From Isochrysis galbana (taxonomy: Eukaryota; Haptophyta; Isochrysidales; Isochrysidaceae), in the NCBI GenBank assembly GCA_018136815.1, contig CM030932.1:4504287-4568286 (forward strand): 64,000 nucleotides of DNA, in the 5' to 3' direction. The notes beneath the pieces are model-generated. The model did not search any database, was not told where the DNA came from, and worked only from the letters and a program-made list of their open reading frames with translations. The position numbers and the translations under genes were made by a program. This document shows, in pieces, positions 62,177 to 64,000 of the stretch (position 1 is its first letter; every line of letters starts with the position of its first letter).

Positions 62177-62358
62177 GATCACCCCTATCCTAACACACGG
62201 GCGAAGGAGATCGAAGTCGGAGGATTCCGACTGGACGGAGAGGGTGCACGCCCGAAGGGGGAAAACAAAACACACGACGGGAGGAAGAGCCCAGGGGAGA
62301 GAGGCTCCCTTGGCCGCCCTTGGGAGAAACCAGGGCGGCTCTCCCCCTAACCACAACA
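62177..62358 (-). mobile_element. LTR-like repeat D, copy 2
   Basis: Matches 39156-39336 (start TGTTGTGGTTAGGG, end GGGGTGATC), about 182 bp. It lies three bases from the head of the A-related copy, so one probably inserted beside the other. Confidence 0.55.
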
Positions 62359-63127
62359 CAGGTAGATGCAGGATAATAGGCGTGCTGCTTTTTTGTCCCA
62401 CGATGCAGGATGTAGCGCACGCTAGGGGGGTGGCCCCCCTATCGATCAAGGCGCGTAAGACACACCATCCATGGCCACAGCACTACCACGGCACTACACC
62501 ACTAACAACCACCCTACACCCCTACTTTGTTGTCCGACCACCGTCACATCGTTGTGCACAAATTCGCACATCATCTAGCCCCCGCCTAGAGCGTAGAGCC
62601 TCCTAGCTCACGCTCAGCAATATTCATACGGCAACGGCAGGTGACACCTGGCGAGGAGTCAAAAGACGACGAGACGACGTGTGAAGAAGATGAAAGACAA
62701 GAGATCCGACCCTGCCGACTTGTGAATATGACTGCTAATCACTGACACTAAGCGCCTTCGGCGACACTTTCTGGTCCCCAACACTGGATGAGGACGACGG
62801 GAATGTTCGGAAGATGTACAGCGAGATGTCAAGACGCCCTCAATCCTCGACAAGCACTCTCTGGCCCCGAGAGCACAAGCGGCGTAGGAGAAAGCTGCAT
62901 GGATGCGGGAAGACGAGCAGCAACACGGAGCCAACTGAGGTGCGGCACGAGTGTCGAGCATGGCGTCCTCGCGATGTGATCGGAGAACCTAAAGACGCTG
63001 ATGATCTGAGAGCACATAGATACGGCTGGCCTCTCGCACCACACAACCAGGCTATGTGAGAGGAGCAGCGTCGGCGGTTCTAAGAAATGAGAGGTTGCAC
63101 AGCCGCGAGTATGAGGCATATTGCATT
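62359..63127. other. Intergenic, no gene seen
   Basis: Sequence downstream of the right-edge gene. No recognisable coding, RNA or repeat feature. Confidence 0.4.
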
Positions 63128-63972
63128 TCACGCGCGCGGGTGTTCGCCTCCAGGCCCCTGCGCATTCGCGACTGAGACGAAGGGCGCGTAATCAGCATCC
63201 CCCGCGTCCTCTTCCACGATGAGGGCGTCGAATCCTCCTGCTGCTCGCCAGCCGCGGTGGCCTCCTAGGACTGTTGAGCGCCGTAAGAGGAGGACCAAGG
63301 CAACCACGGCGGCGGCGCCCGCCGCGAGCGCCGCCAACGATCTGGCGGTCGTGCCAGCCACGTCGGTCGCGGCCTCAGAGGCGCGGGCAACGGAGAGGGG
63401 GAGCGCCTGCTCATTTGCCTGGAAGCGCGCCGCTTGCGCCGCTTTGGCGGCCTTGTCCGCCTGAGCTTCTTCTTGCCTCTCCGCCCTTTCCGTTGCGGCG
63501 ACGGCCTCCGTTTGCAGGGTTGCGGACGGCAGCGCCTCGTCTGCGTGCTGCAATCCAGGAGCAGGCGAACTCGCCGAGATCGGCTGCGCGACGGTGCCTT
63601 GGAAGGTACCCTGCGCTTTCTCTCCCTCACTCGCCGCCGCGAGTGCTGCGCGAATGGCCTCCATCTTTTGCACGTGGGGCTCCGGTAGATCGTCGTCGTG
63701 CCGAGCGTCAAGTATAGACGCCTCGTGAAGGCGGCCACGCGCATCGAGCTTGTCTGCCGTTCGTACCGTTGAGAGCGGAGTTTCGACCGCTTGGTTGGCG
63801 CCGATCATCTCCTCGGCCTCCACTGAGAGCTTCCCACTTGCGCTCCATGTGTACGACTGGATCGAGTGCGCGGGAACAGAGAGGCCGACGGCTCCCATCT
63901 TGGCGGACTCGTCGTACAGCGAGAAGCCGATGTCAGAAACGCCGATATTCATGACGACGAGGGTGTGCACAC
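63128..63972 (-). CDS. C-terminal exon of a membrane protein with a GH30-like beta-sandwich end (partial)
   Basis: The last exon begins at 63972 after a polypyrimidine tract and CACCAG acceptor, so earlier exons lie outside the window. The first 45 residues (VHTLVVMNIGVSDIGFSLYD, then LSVPAHSIQSYTW) resemble the C-terminal beta-strands of GH30 glucosylceramidase-type glycosidases, where VVVxxNxxD...xPxxSIxTYxW is common. The catalytic domain is not visible, so this is suggestive only. About 150 Ala/Glu-rich residues follow, then one transmembrane helix (LAALAAGAAAVVALVLLLRR) and a short cytosolic tail ending at 63128. A type-I membrane-anchored ectoenzyme is a reasonable inference. Confidence 0.45.
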
Positions 63973-64000
63973 CTGGTGGGAGAGGGGAGAGGTAAGGCGG

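Overview
The window looks like nuclear DNA of a GC-rich, flagellated, plastid-bearing eukaryotic microalga. A haptophyte or similar secondary-plastid alga is my best guess, not a firm assignment. The reasons are spliceosomal introns in most genes, a gametolysin-family (M11) metalloprotease, a radial-spoke MORN protein (so flagella), an acetylornithine aminotransferase whose first exon looks like a bipartite plastid presequence, long GA/CT microsatellites and dense nested retroelements. Donor sites are often GTGCGN. Two runs of exactly 100 N (13650-13749, 42750-42849) are scaffold gaps, the second inside a gene.

Host genes, left to right: M11 metalloprotease (1038-2813, -); membrane-anchored glyoxalase-II-like MBL-fold protein (10899-13133, -); octanoyltransferase LipB (14896-16296, -, 4 exons); two-CSD glycine-rich RNA-binding protein (23772-24797, -, 2 exons); CXXC zinc-finger protein (28650-31508, +); acetylornithine aminotransferase (33205-35780, -, 6 exons); RSPH10B-like MORN protein (40250-44143, +, about 12 exons, interrupted by a gap); FkbM-type methyltransferase (48208-49584, -); an about 2,940-residue F-box/LRR protein with a huge Ala/Glu repeat domain (51245-60341, -); and the tail of a GH30-like membrane protein at the right edge (63128-63972, -). 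They do not form one pathway. LipB and ArgD are organelle or plastid housekeeping enzymes.

Accessory DNA fills the rest. A decayed LINE (4603-8270, -) contains two later insertions, called here elements A and B, each with a 15-17 bp target-site duplication; removing them restores the LINE reading frame. A and B belong to a larger set of about eleven insertions whose 5' ends share a layout: an 8-bp-arm palindrome, then an ATGG-containing GC hairpin. The arm sequences differ between families but remain self-complementary. A third B copy, itself split by a Ty3/gypsy gag-pol fragment (17456-20100), sits in a Fanzor (TnpB-like) gene fragment with an 18-bp duplication. Other repeats are LTR-like pieces at 4007, 39156, 47483 and 62177, and a perfect 11 x 80-bp array at 26901-27780.

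The least explained component is a small gene family beginning MGQYF (two nearly complete copies at 20624-21189 and 21509-22006, wrecked copies at 45040-45473 and 48001-48068). It recalls an uncharacterised family I associate with giant viruses and algae. The copies travel with a recurrent terminal motif, GTCGCGTTCCGTC. This family and the hairpin-headed elements are the best candidates for undescribed biology here.
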